Of a stretch of DNA of 64,000 nt, positions 36,420 to 44,458 are shown one piece after another. The position numbers and the translations under genes were made by a program. Below the pieces are notes generated by a model. The model made no database searches, had not been told where the DNA came from, and was given only the letters and a program-made list of their open reading frames with translations. Each line of letters opens with the position of its first letter. Position 1 is the first letter of the stretch. The stretch comes from an uncultured Bacilli bacterium (GTDB taxonomy: Bacteria > Bacillota_I > Bacilli_A > RF39 > UBA660). The stretch is taken from NCBI GenBank assembly GCA_949451605.1, contig CASTSB010000001.1, forward strand, positions 62,001 through 126,000, given 5' to 3'.

Positions 36420-36622
36420 TGCTTGATGATTTTGAAAAGATTATTATGGAAATCGGAGAGCTTAACGATAATGATGGTAATGATTATGATCTTGATAGAT
36501 TAGCTTATGTATTAAATGGACTTCTAGAAAATGCAACAGAAGAGGAACTTGAACAATTAATTAATAAACCATATATGGAAAAATATAAAAATTTATTGAA
36601 AAAGAAAATGGAGGAAAAATAA
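36419..36622 (+). CDS. Small acidic protein between xseA and xseB
   Basis: The 67-residue, strongly acidic, helical protein (start MLDDFEKIIMEIGELND) has no motif I recognise. It is translationally coupled: its ATG overlaps the xseA stop and its TAA overlaps the xseB ATG. AAGGTGAT favours the ATG at 36419 over the one at 36416. Such insertions between xseA and xseB are uncommon. An accessory role for exonuclease VII is inference from position. Confidence 0.7.
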   Translation: MLDDFEKIIMEIGELNDNDGNDYDLDRLAYVLNGLLENATEEELEQLINKPYMEKYKNLLKKKMEEK

Positions 36623-36852
36623 TGGCAACAGAAAAAAAAGAATTAAGTTTTGAAGAAAACTTAGAAAAATTAGAAGCAATTGTAAAGAAACTTGAAAGTG
36701 GAGAAGTTCCACTTGATGATGCAATTGGTGAATTTACTGAAGCAATGAAACTAGCAACTATTTGTGATGAAAAGCTAAAATCTGCAGAAGAAGCTATTAC
36801 AAAACTTGTTAATAAAGATGGAAACTTAGAAGATTTTAAAGTTGAAGAATAA
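36622..36852 (+). CDS. xseB: Exodeoxyribonuclease VII small subunit
   Basis: The 76-residue helical protein has the XseB signature FEENLEKLEAIVKKLESGEV and PLDDAIGEFTEAMKL. Several copies coat the XseA helical arm. The start overlaps the upstream stop (TAATG). A bidirectional terminator follows. Confidence 0.95.
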   Translation: MATEKKELSFEENLEKLEAIVKKLESGEVPLDDAIGEFTEAMKLATICDEKLKSAEEAITKLVNKDGNLEDFKVEE

Positions 36853-36856
36853 AAAG

Positions 36857-36883
36857 AAAAACTACTATTTCAGTAGTTTTTTT
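36857..36883. terminator. Bidirectional terminator after xseB
   Basis: AAAAACTACT pairs with AGTAGTTTTT over a 5-nt loop. It is shared with the convergent gene ending at 36882. Confidence 0.85.
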
Positions 36884-37109
36884 AGGCTTCTAATTGTTTA
36901 TTTGTTAATAATAAAATTGCTTTTTTAACTTCATCTTCATCATTTAGAGGTATCATGTATTCATTATCTTCTTTATCAAGTTTTCTTATTATGAAATCAT
37001 TTCCTTCATGAACGTTAGAAAAGTAAAGGTATGTATCTTCGTTTTTAGTTATTTTATTTAATAACATATATTCTTTATCGTCGATTGTATAAATTTCTAC
37101 GTCTTTCAT
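36882..37109 (-). CDS. DUF1292-like small protein
   Basis: The 75-residue protein has the beta-strand-rich layout of DUF1292/YrzB proteins: DVEIYTIDDKEYMLLNKI, then an FIIRKL strand, a MIPLNDEDEV loop and a C-terminal helix. The assignment is moderate because the family is defined by weak patterns. TAGGAGGT precedes its start and lies inside the end of the upstream gene, so the two form an operon. Function unknown. Confidence 0.65.
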   Translation of the reverse strand: MKDVEIYTIDDKEYMLLNKITKNEDTYLYFSNVHEGNDFIIRKLDKEDNEYMIPLNDEDEVKKAILLLTNKQLEA

Positions 37110-37110
37110 T

Positions 37111-37698
37111 CTATTTACCTCCTAATGCATTATTGTTTTCATTTTGTGCTGAATTTAGTTGATGTTCTTCAGTCATCTTATTTACTTCTTGTTGTTTTTG
37201 TTCTATTTCATTTTGCATGATTATTTGTTTATTAGCTGTTTTTGTCCAATCATTAGTGTTTTCAAAATTATGTGTTTCTAAGAAATTCTCAATAGAGTTA
37301 TAAGAATCGACTGTTTCTAATACTTTATTAGTTTGAGTAGTTCCAAGATTTCGATATAGTAAATATACATCTTCATCAGTTTTTACATGCTCTCCAATAC
37401 TATCATAATCATACCAATAGTGTTGTCCATCTTGAGTTCTATGAGTGTTTTCGTTTATAGCTTCTTTTTTAAATTCTTCAATTGAAGTACCAACTTGAAC
37501 AGCCTCATCAACTGCTTTTCTTAAGGCATTAATTCCAGTCATTGTAACTGCTCCAATAATAGCTGAAAAGCAACATAAAGTAATGACTGCATTTTTGAAA
37601 TGTTCTTTTTTTACTCTTAAGTAACTAGAAGAAGTACTTTTTTGTCTTTTTCCTTGAGTACTGTTTTTAAGCATTTTTTCATATGTTTGTTTATCCAT
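37111..37698 (-). CDS. Single-pass membrane protein of unknown function
   Basis: The 195-residue protein has a basic cytoplasmic N-terminus (to about residue 35), one hydrophobic segment (AVITLCCFSAIIGAVTM) and an exterior domain that begins helical, contains HYWYDYDSIGEHVKTDED, and ends in a Gln/Glu/Asn-rich coiled-coil-like tail. I recognise no family. AGGATGTG is its ribosome binding site, with TATAAT just upstream. It is transcribed leftwards with the DUF1292-like gene and away from spoIVB. Confidence 0.6.
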   Translation of the reverse strand: MDKQTYEKMLKNSTQGKRQKSTSSSYLRVKKEHFKNAVITLCCFSAIIGAVTMTGINALRKAVDEAVQVGTSIEEFKKEAINENTHRTQDGQHYWYDYDSIGEHVKTDEDVYLLYRNLGTTQTNKVLETVDSYNSIENFLETHNFENTNDWTKTANKQIIMQNEIEQKQQEVNKMTEEHQLNSAQNENNNALGGK

Positions 37699-37815
37699 AT
37701 TTTCACATCCTATCTATTATAAATATACTTATTTTTTCTCAAATAGTCAACAAAGATGTAAAGCTGTCAATGTATAATTTGACGAAATTTGGTGATATTA
37801 ATAACAGGTGGTATT

Positions 37816-38787
37816 ATGAAAGGAAAATTTAAGTATTTAATTATATATATTTTCTTATTACTTTGTCCTTTTTCTGTTTTAGCTTATTCTAAAGTAATAC
37901 CTGGAGGAGAAACGATTGGAATAGAAGTACATTCAAGAGGAGTATTAGTAGTAGGATTTTATAAAGTAGATGGTAAAAATCTAGGAAAAGATAGCGGGTT
38001 CAAAATAGGAGACGTTATTACTAAGGTTAACGATACTGCTATCTATAATATAACTGATATGACAGAAGTTATTAAGAGTTCTACAAATGAAGAAGTACTT
38101 TTTTCAGTTATAAGAAATAGAAAAGTAAAAAATTTAAAAATGAAGTTAGAAGCTGATCGTGATAATATATTGAAAACTGGATTATATGTAAAAGATCAAA
38201 TTAATGGGCTGGGAACATTATCTTTTATTTTGGAAAATAATAAATTCGGTGGTTTAGGCCATGAAATAATAGAATCTAATACAGCAGAGAAGTTTGAGAT
38301 TAGTGAAGGTGAAATATATGATGCTTCTGTTTCAGAAATAATAAAAAGTTATAATGGTAGTGCTGGAGAGAAAAATGCTGATGTTGATAAAAGTAACATT
38401 ACTGGTATTATAACAAATAACGAGACTACTGGTATCTATGGAGAATATCGTGGCGATACTTCAAATAGAGAGTTTGTAGATATTGGTAAAGTAGAAGAAA
38501 TTAAACTTGGAGATGCGACAATTAGAACTGTAGTAGATGGTAAAAATATTGAGGAATTTCAAATAAAAATAATTGACTTAGATAAAAATAGTGCAAATAA
38601 AAATATTTTATTTGAAATTACTGATAAAAAATTACTTGATAAAACAGGAGGAGTAGTACAAGGTATGAGTGGATCACCTATAATGCAAGATGGTAAAATG
38701 ATTGGTGTTGTAAATTATGTTATTGTAAATGATACATCTAAAGGATATGGTATATTCTTAACAAAAATGTTAGAAGAGGTTGAATAA
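37816..38787 (+). CDS. spoIVB: SpoIVB-like peptidase (family S55) with PDZ domain
   Basis: In spore formers SpoIVB is secreted from the forespore and triggers sigma-K processing by cleaving SpoIVFA. The 323-residue protein has a signal peptide (to about residue 26, PFSVLA), a PDZ domain (GFKIGDVITKVNDTAI) and the S55 domain with catalytic His149 in GGLGHEI and Ser287 in VQGMSGSPIMQDGK, ending KGYGIFLTKMLEE. All match SpoIVB. The start at 37816 follows AGGTGG; an in-frame GTG at 37789 is unlikely. It opens a sporulation cluster with spoIIGA and sigE. Confidence 0.93.
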   Translation: MKGKFKYLIIYIFLLLCPFSVLAYSKVIPGGETIGIEVHSRGVLVVGFYKVDGKNLGKDSGFKIGDVITKVNDTAIYNITDMTEVIKSSTNEEVLFSVIRNRKVKNLKMKLEADRDNILKTGLYVKDQINGLGTLSFILENNKFGGLGHEIIESNTAEKFEISEGEIYDASVSEIIKSYNGSAGEKNADVDKSNITGIITNNETTGIYGEYRGDTSNREFVDIGKVEEIKLGDATIRTVVDGKNIEEFQIKIIDLDKNSANKNILFEITDKKLLDKTGGVVQGMSGSPIMQDGKMIGVVNYVIVNDTSKGYGIFLTKMLEEVE

Positions 38788-38800
38788 CTTCTTCTTTTTT
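38772..38800 (+). terminator. Intrinsic terminator of spoIVB
   Basis: AGAAGAGGTT (38772-38781) pairs with AACTTCTTCT (38786-38795) with one wobble over a 4-nt loop, followed by a T-run. The stop codon lies in the hairpin. Confidence 0.8.
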
Positions 38801-38868
38801 GTCAAGTCTTTTATTTTTATTTTATATGTATTAGAATATAGTATATAAGATAAAAGGAGTAGAAGTTT

Positions 38869-39183
38869 ATGTATATTGATTTAATTGTATTAATAGTATT
38901 AATTTTGGTTGTAATTATGTTTTTCAAGAGGTTTTCTTCATTTGTATTTTTTATGGCAATAATTGACATTTTTTTAAGAATCTTTGCTTTTATTAAAAAT
39001 AATATAGGATTACCTGATGTTGCAGCTCTTATAAATAAGTATTTTCCTGAAAGTATATTTGATATTATAAATAAATATACTTTAGGACTTCCTAATATTA
39101 TACTTAAGTGGGCTTTTGTTATTATTATGATAATATTCTTATCATATGTAATTAAAATATTTATTCATAAAAAGAAGATATAG
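38869..39183 (+). CDS. Small membrane protein between spoIVB and spoIIGA
   Basis: The 104-residue protein has an N-terminal helix pair (YIDLIVLIVLILVVIMFF and FVFFMAIIDIFLRIFAF), an amphipathic central part and a C-terminal helix (WAFVIIMIIFLSYVI) with a basic end. I recognise no family. It has the strong site AAAAGGAG and its own terminator. Lying between two sporulation genes, it may be a sporulation membrane protein, but this is inference from position. Confidence 0.65.
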   Translation: MYIDLIVLIVLILVVIMFFKRFSSFVFFMAIIDIFLRIFAFIKNNIGLPDVAALINKYFPESIFDIINKYTLGLPNIILKWAFVIIMIIFLSYVIKIFIHKKKI

Positions 39184-39190
39184 CACTAAG

Positions 39191-39215
39191 AAACGACAAA
39201 ATGGTCGTTTTTTTA
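39191..39215 (+). terminator. Intrinsic terminator of the small membrane gene
   Basis: AAACGAC (39191-39197) pairs with GTCGTTT (39204-39210), followed by a T-run. Confidence 0.85.
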
Positions 39216-39240
39216 TTGATAAAATTTAAGTGGTGATAAT

Positions 39241-39990
39241 ATGAAAGTGTATGTTGATTTGTATTTTTTGATTAATTACATTTTAGATTTAACACTTCTT
39301 TGCTCGACAGGGAGACTTTTAAAAAGAAAAGTTAAAATTTATAGGTATCTTTTAGGTTCTTTTATTGGAGGTCTAAGTATTTTATTATTATTTATAAATA
39401 TTAATGATATGACTTTATTATTTTTGAAGTTTTTTATTAGTGTTTTGATGATATTAATTACTTTTGGGAGAAAAGAGCTAGTTAAAAATATTTTCTATTT
39501 TTATATTTTAAGCATTATTTTAGGAGGAAGTTTTTATTTATTTGATTTGAATTTTGACTATACAAATAAAGCTTATTATTTGAATTATTTATTACTATTA
39601 GTTTGTAGTCCTATTATTCTTTACATTTTTATAAGTGATAATATTAAAAATAAAGTAGCTAATACTCATAAGTATTTAGTTGAGATAAGATATAGAAATG
39701 ATATTTTTAAAACTTATGGAATGATAGATACTGGAAATTGTTTAAAAGATCCTTATAAAAAGCGGGGGATAGTCCTCATTGATTATGAATTTGAAGTTGA
39801 CGATAAGAAAAGTATATTAGTGCCATTTAAGGCATTGAATTCTAATGGTTTAATTAGATGTTTTAAACCTGATAAGTTAACAATTGGAAACAAAGATATT
39901 AGTAATCTTTTAGTTGGAGTTAGTAGTAATGAACTTAATATGTGTGGATGTAGATGTATATTACCAAATACTTTAATGGAGGAATTATGA
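39241..39990 (+). CDS. spoIIGA: SpoIIGA, sigma-E-processing aspartic peptidase
   Basis: SpoIIGA sits in the sporulation septum and removes the pro-sequence of sigma-E. The 249-residue protein has about five N-terminal helices (VYVDLYFLINYILDLTLL is the typical start) and a C-terminal aspartic-peptidase-like domain with GMIDTGNCLKDPY; the catalytic Asp is residue 163. It is shorter than the roughly 310-residue Bacillus subtilis protein. Its stop overlaps the sigE start (ATGA), the classic spoIIGA-sigE pair. Confidence 0.95.
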   Translation: MKVYVDLYFLINYILDLTLLCSTGRLLKRKVKIYRYLLGSFIGGLSILLLFININDMTLLFLKFFISVLMILITFGRKELVKNIFYFYILSIILGGSFYLFDLNFDYTNKAYYLNYLLLLVCSPIILYIFISDNIKNKVANTHKYLVEIRYRNDIFKTYGMIDTGNCLKDPYKKRGIVLIDYEFEVDDKKSILVPFKALNSNGLIRCFKPDKLTIGNKDISNLLVGVSSNELNMCGCRCILPNTLMEEL

Positions 39991-40667
39991 AAAGATTAAT
40001 TGAATTTATAAAGAAGTTATTTAGTAAAAGTATATTTTTTGTAGGGTGTAGTGATGTTCTTCCTGAACCACTTTCTAGGGAGATGGAAGATTTTTATATT
40101 GATTTAAAAGATGATGGTGATTTGCGCGCTAAAGATATATTAATTGAGCATAATTTAAGATTAGTTGTATTTTTAGCAAAGAAGTATGAAAATACTGGCG
40201 TGGATTTAGAAGATCTAGTTAGCATCGGAACAATTGGCTTAATTAAAGGAATCAATACATTTTCTAAAGGAAAAAATATTAAACTTGCGACGTATGCTTC
40301 TCGTTGTATAGATAATGAAATATTAATGCATCTTAGAAAAAATAAAAAGATTAAGACTGAAGTTAGTTTTGATGCTTCTTTATCTTATGATGCTGAGGGG
40401 AATGAACTTCATTTAGAAGATGTTTTAGGAACAGATGCGGATATTGTTACTAAGGGGATAGAAGAGGAGACTGATAGAAAGGTAATGATTAATGAGGTTC
40501 TTCATTTAAATCCGAGGGATAGAGATATAATGATATTAAGATATGGTTTAATGGGCCATGATGAGCTAACACAAAAAGAAGTTGCAGAAAAGCTTGGTAT
40601 CTCTCAATCTTACATTTCAAGGATAGAGAAGAAAGTAATTAAAAGATTAAAAACACTTGTCAATTAG
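39987..40667 (+). CDS. sigE: RNA polymerase sporulation sigma factor SigE
   Basis: Sigma-E directs early mother-cell gene expression. The 226-residue protein has region 2 (IEHNLRLVVFLAKKYENTG, DLVSIGTIGLIKGINTF, KLATYASRCIDNEILMHLR) and region 4 with helix-turn-helix KEVAEKLGISQSYISRIEKK. The pro-sequence MKRLIEFIKKLFSKSIFFVG is basic and amphipathic but about a dozen residues shorter than in B. subtilis. The ATG at 39987 follows TGGAGGAATT and overlaps the spoIIGA stop; an ATG at 39954 is rejected. Confidence 0.95.
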   Translation: MKRLIEFIKKLFSKSIFFVGCSDVLPEPLSREMEDFYIDLKDDGDLRAKDILIEHNLRLVVFLAKKYENTGVDLEDLVSIGTIGLIKGINTFSKGKNIKLATYASRCIDNEILMHLRKNKKIKTEVSFDASLSYDAEGNELHLEDVLGTDADIVTKGIEEETDRKVMINEVLHLNPRDRDIMILRYGLMGHDELTQKEVAEKLGISQSYISRIEKKVIKRLKTLVN

Positions 40668-40686
40668 TAAATAAATTTATTATAAT
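40657..40686 (+). promoter_or_regulatory. Promoter of tdk
   Basis: TTGTCA (40657-40662), an 18-nt spacer and TATAAT (40681-40686). The -35 lies in the last codons of sigE, so tdk can be expressed independently of the sporulation pair. Confidence 0.7.
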
Positions 40687-40704
40687 TTTTTTGGGTGAAG
40701 TAAA

Positions 40705-41301
40705 GTGGCAAAGTTATATTTTAGATATGGAGCAATGAACTGTGGTAAGACTACACTCTTATTACAAGCGGCTCATAATTATGAAGAACGTGGAATGAAA
40801 GTTATAGTTATGAAGCCTTCTGTTGATACTAAAGGAGGAAATTCTATTGTTTCTAGGCTTGGTGCAGAAAGACAAGTGGACCATTTAATAGGAAAAGATG
40901 AAAATATAATGGAATATGCTAAAGAATTAGAAGATATTAAATGTATATTTGTAGATGAAGCACAATTCTTATCTTCAGAGCAAGTAGATCAATTAATGGA
41001 AATTGTTGTTTATAAAGATATCCCAGTTATATGTTATGGTCTTAGAACGGATTTTCAGGCTAAAGGTTTTCCTGGATCTCCTAGGTTACTTTCGATTGCT
41101 CATACTATTGAAGAGTTAAAAACAGTTTGTAAATGTGGCAAAAAAGCTATGTATAATGCGCGAAAGAAAAATGGAGAGTTTATTTTTGAAGGTGGACAAG
41201 TTGCTATAGATGGAGAAGATGAAGTTGCATATGAATCTTTATGTGCAAAATGTTATTTAGAGGAAAGAGATAAGGCAAAAACAAAAGTATTAAAAAAATA
41301 A
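40705..41301 (+). CDS. tdk: Thymidine kinase
   Basis: This type II thymidine kinase phosphorylates thymidine for salvage. The 198-residue protein has the P-loop GAMNCGKTT, the DEAQFL Walker B region, the lasso-domain zinc cysteines CKCGKKA and CAKC, and the usual length. GTG at 40705 is the start, preceded by GGGTGAAG. A bidirectional terminator follows. Confidence 0.96.
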   Translation: MAKLYFRYGAMNCGKTTLLLQAAHNYEERGMKVIVMKPSVDTKGGNSIVSRLGAERQVDHLIGKDENIMEYAKELEDIKCIFVDEAQFLSSEQVDQLMEIVVYKDIPVICYGLRTDFQAKGFPGSPRLLSIAHTIEELKTVCKCGKKAMYNARKKNGEFIFEGGQVAIDGEDEVAYESLCAKCYLEERDKAKTKVLKK

Positions 41302-41327
41302 GTTCATTAGAACTTATTTTATTTTTG
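41295..41327. terminator. Bidirectional terminator between tdk and the YigZ-family gene
   Basis: AATAAGTTC (41297-41305) pairs perfectly with GAACTTATT (41310-41318), with A and T tracts on both sides. Confidence 0.85.
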
Positions 41328-41336
41328 GGCATAAAT

Positions 41337-41915
41337 TTATAATAAGACTTCAATTAATTTGTCTTCTATTATTTCGTAATCATAATCTTTTATTAAGCCA
41401 AGTTTTTCCTTACTAATTTCAATTAGATAAATGACTTCTTTAGCAAAGTCCTTTTTAATAATATTTATATCTTTTAAAGTATAGTCTAATATTTTTTGTT
41501 TAGAATAATCTGTAGTTAGTTTTATTAAATAGCCTTTTTCTAAAGAAACTAATTCTTTTAATGCTAAAGCTTCAGTTAACGACTTGGTATATGCTCTAAC
41601 AAGACCTCCTGCACCAAGCTTTATGCCACCAAAATATCTTATAGTTATTGCTAAGACATTTATAACCTTTTCTTTAATTAATACATTTAACATGGGAAGG
41701 CCTGCTGTTCCTCCTGGTTCGCCGTCATCACTTGATTTCTCATGAGTTTCTGTTCTATACGCATAACAATAATGAGTGGCTTTTGGAAATTGTTTTTTTA
41801 CTTCTTCAAGTATTTCTAAGATATTACTAGATTTATCTATTTTATAAAGAAGAGTTATAAATCTTGAATTTTTTATTACAATTTCATTTGATATATTACA
41901 TTTGATAGTTTTCAT
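41337..41915 (-). CDS. YigZ/IMPACT (UPF0029) family protein
   Basis: The 192-residue protein has the IMPACT-domain core: SRFITLLYKI, THYCYAYR, SSDDGEPGGTAGLPML and IRYFGGIKLGAGGLVRAY. The C-terminal part fits the family's ferredoxin-like DUF1949 domain. The eukaryotic relative regulates translation; the bacterial role is unsettled and a link to ribosomes is only suggested. It is read leftwards, convergent with tdk. Confidence 0.92.
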   Translation of the reverse strand: MKTIKCNISNEIVIKNSRFITLLYKIDKSSNILEILEEVKKQFPKATHYCYAYRTETHEKSSDDGEPGGTAGLPMLNVLIKEKVINVLAITIRYFGGIKLGAGGLVRAYTKSLTEALALKELVSLEKGYLIKLTTDYSKQKILDYTLKDINIIKKDFAKEVIYLIEISKEKLGLIKDYDYEIIEDKLIEVLL

Positions 41916-42001
41916 AATACACCTCTTTATAATTATACATTATCTTCTAGTTTATTTAAAGAAATAGTGATATAATTTAAATATATGAAGGGAGAATTTT
42001 T

Positions 42002-43141
42002 ATGTTTCATAAAAAGAATGATAAAGAAGTAGATATACGTAGCTTAAACGATATTATTCATACTAGTAAAAGACTTTTAAATATTGGTTATTTTATGGCC
42101 ATAGTATGTCTTATATTGTTAGGTACTTATTTACTACAAGAGTGGAAAATACTTAATTATATTGCAGATCTATTACGTGTTATTTCACCAATATTTATTG
42201 GATTTATTTTAGCTTGGTTGTGTGCTCCAATGGTTAATAAACTTCAAAAGAAAATGCCAAGGCTTGTTAGCTGTTTAGTAGTTTATTTAGGTATGCTATT
42301 AGTAGTAATATTGATAGGATATGCTTTTATACCATCGATTATAAGCCAAATAACTGAATTTATTCAAACTCTTCCATCTATTGTCGATGAGTTAAAAGAG
42401 TTTACTGATGGAATTTTTAAATCTATGAATAATTCTTTATTTGAATCTTATAATGTAAAGGATCAAATATACTTATCTATTGAAAACTTAGCAACTGGAA
42501 TGACTACTAATTTACCTGAAAGATTATTTGATATTGGTAAAGCTTTAATTAGTGGTGGATTAAATATTGTATTAGGAATTATGATAGGATTTTATATTTT
42601 ATTTGATTTTGATAAGATTAATCAAAAAATCCATGAAATGTTACCTAATAAGTGGAAAGATGGATACAAAGATTTATGTGGTCGAATTAATGAATCTTTA
42701 AGAAGTTATATTCAAGGATTGTTCTTAGTTATGTTTTTAGTTTTTATAACGCAAAGTATAGGTCTTACAATAGCTGGAGTTAAAGCACCACTTGTATTTG
42801 CACTTTTCTGTGCTATTACTGATGTTATACCTTATGTTGGACCATATATTGGAGCTGTTCCAGCAGTTATAGTTGGATTTACTATGTCACCAATTGTAGG
42901 TATTTGTTGTGTTATTTCTATTGTTGTAGTACAATTATTAGAGAACAACTTCTATCAGCCGCTTATAATGGGACATACAATGAAGTTACATCCTGTAACT
43001 ATTATGATAGGATTGTTAGTGTTTGAACATTTCTTTGGAATTGTTGGAATGATAGTAGCAACTCCTGCGATAGCTTGCTTAAAAGTAATATTTACATTTA
43101 TTAATGAAAAAGCTAATTTAATTAGAGTGAATGAAGAATAA
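42002..43141 (+). CDS. AI-2E (PerM) family membrane transporter
   Basis: This 379-residue integral membrane protein of the AI-2E/PF01594 family has about eight helices. Landmarks are the cytoplasmic-loop region DFDKINQKIHEMLPNKWKDG, AITDVIPYVGPYIGAVPAVIVG and the C-terminal QPLIMGHTMKLHPVTIMIGLLVF. The family includes TqsA, the sporulation protein YtvI and Na+/H+ antiporter-like members; which applies here is unclear. TGATATAAT (41968-41976) and GAAGGGAG precede the start. No clear terminator separates it from the T-box leader. Confidence 0.88.
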   Translation: MFHKKNDKEVDIRSLNDIIHTSKRLLNIGYFMAIVCLILLGTYLLQEWKILNYIADLLRVISPIFIGFILAWLCAPMVNKLQKKMPRLVSCLVVYLGMLLVVILIGYAFIPSIISQITEFIQTLPSIVDELKEFTDGIFKSMNNSLFESYNVKDQIYLSIENLATGMTTNLPERLFDIGKALISGGLNIVLGIMIGFYILFDFDKINQKIHEMLPNKWKDGYKDLCGRINESLRSYIQGLFLVMFLVFITQSIGLTIAGVKAPLVFALFCAITDVIPYVGPYIGAVPAVIVGFTMSPIVGICCVISIVVVQLLENNFYQPLIMGHTMKLHPVTIMIGLLVFEHFFGIVGMIVATPAIACLKVIFTFINEKANLIRVNEE

Positions 43142-43159
43142 AAATAATTAATTAAAACA

Positions 43160-43338
43160 TTGATCAAAGATGAGTACTAAATAGGTTAGTATTAAGAGAG
43201 TTCACGGTTGGTGAAAAGTGAATTACTAATTGTTAGGAAGCTACTTTGTTAGTTTTAATCGGGATAACCGTTATTTAAATTAAGACCTTGATAGGATGGT
43301 ACCGAACAAATGTGTTCTCCTATTATGGTCTTTTATTT
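43160..43338 (+). promoter_or_regulatory. T-box leader, alanine-specific (specifier GCT at 43240-43242)
   Basis: The leader contains the conserved T-box element AGGATGGTACCG (43293-43304; consensus AGGGTGGNACCG). It can form the antiterminator GAAC/GTTC plus AGGA/TCCT, with the TGGTACC bulge that pairs with the tRNA acceptor end. The competing terminator uses AAGACC and GGTCTT (43327-43332) and ends in T-rich DNA. Stem I is closed by CAAAG/CTTTG around GAAGCTA, putting GCT in the specifier position. GCT is an alanine codon, in agreement with alaS downstream. Confidence 0.9.
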
Positions 43339-43360
43339 GATTTAAAAGGAGAAAAAGGAT

Positions 43361-43909
43361 ATGAAAATATTTATACTTACGGGGAAAGCAAAAACTGGAA
43401 AGACGACATTTGGAAATTATTTAAGAGAAGAATTAAAGAAAGCATATTATAAACCATGTGTTATGCAACTTACAAATCCATTATATACATATGCAGCCAA
43501 TTATTTTGATTGGGATCCTAATAGTGATGAAAAACCTCGTGAATTTTTACAAAAAATGGGAACAGAAATCATAAAAGAAAAGTTGGGTAAAAAAACATTT
43601 TTGCTTGATAGATTAAATGAAGATATTGAAATATTAAAAGATTTTTTTGATACTTTTATAATTACAGATATTAGATATCCTGAGGAGATAGCTTATTTCA
43701 AAAATAAATACGATAACGTTTGTACTATTAAACTAGTTAGAAGTGATTATGAGGATAATTTGTCAGACGAAGAGAGAAAACATATAACAGAAACAGCTAT
43801 GGATAGTTATGATGATTTCAATTATATTTTAGAAAACGAAAGCTTGGATTCTTTAAAAAATACGGCCCATTTTATAGTAAAGAATGAAGAGGAGGCGATA
43901 GAACTATGA
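43361..43909 (+). CDS. Deoxynucleoside-monophosphate-kinase-like P-loop protein
   Basis: The 182-residue protein has Walker A GKAKTGKTT at residues 8-16, KPREFLQKMGTEI near the middle, and ITDIRYPEEI, which corresponds to the D[VI]R[FY]P.E motif of phage-type dNMP kinases. This would phosphorylate dNMPs, though the substrate is unproven. It is the first gene after the T-box, so its expression should follow alanyl-tRNA charging. Its stop overlaps the next start (ATGA). Confidence 0.7.
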   Translation: MKIFILTGKAKTGKTTFGNYLREELKKAYYKPCVMQLTNPLYTYAANYFDWDPNSDEKPREFLQKMGTEIIKEKLGKKTFLLDRLNEDIEILKDFFDTFIITDIRYPEEIAYFKNKYDNVCTIKLVRSDYEDNLSDEERKHITETAMDSYDDFNYILENESLDSLKNTAHFIVKNEEEAIEL

Positions 43910-44457
43910 ATAAGCTAATAGCAGTTGTTGGAATGAGTGGTAGTGGAAAAAGCGTAATTACAGATTATTTAGAATCAAATAACTGGATAAAATTATATTT
44001 TGGTGGAATTACTTATAAGTTGATGGCAGAAGCTGGAATAGAAAGAACTGCTGATGGAAAAAGCGAGAAAGAATTTAGAGAAGAGTTACGTAGAAAACAT
44101 GGCAAAGAGTGCTATGCTAAATTCTTAGAACCAGAAATAAGGGAATCACTTGAAAAGGGTGATGTTGTTTTGGATGGTTTATATTCTTGGTATGAATATA
44201 AATATTTAATTGAGAGATTTCCAAATTTGAAATTGTTATGTGTAGTCGCCGATAAGAATTTAAGATATGATAGAGTGGCATCTCGTCCTGATAGACCTTT
44301 TAATAGAGAAGATATTGAATATAGAGATATTAGTGAAATAGAAAATCTTGCGAAGGGTGGACCTATTGCTTATGCAGATTATTATATTTTGAATAATGGA
44401 AATAAAGAAGACGAAATAAAAAGATTACAAGAAATACTTGAAGTGGAGAGTGAATAA
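43906..44457 (+). CDS. AAA/UPF0200-like small nucleoside-phosphate or dephospho-CoA kinase
   Basis: The 183-residue protein starts MNKLIAVVGMSGSGKSVITDYL, with Walker A at residues 9-16. VVLDGLYSWYEYKYL is the VxDGxxSxxE step typical of UPF0200/dephospho-CoA-kinase-related proteins, and VASRPDRPFNRED and IAYADYYILNNG follow. I cannot name the substrate. It is coupled to the preceding kinase gene (ATGA) and followed by alaS after one base, so it belongs to the T-box operon. Confidence 0.75.
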   Translation: MNKLIAVVGMSGSGKSVITDYLESNNWIKLYFGGITYKLMAEAGIERTADGKSEKEFREELRRKHGKECYAKFLEPEIRESLEKGDVVLDGLYSWYEYKYLIERFPNLKLLCVVADKNLRYDRVASRPDRPFNREDIEYRDISEIENLAKGGPIAYADYYILNNGNKEDEIKRLQEILEVESE

Positions 44458-44458
44458 T

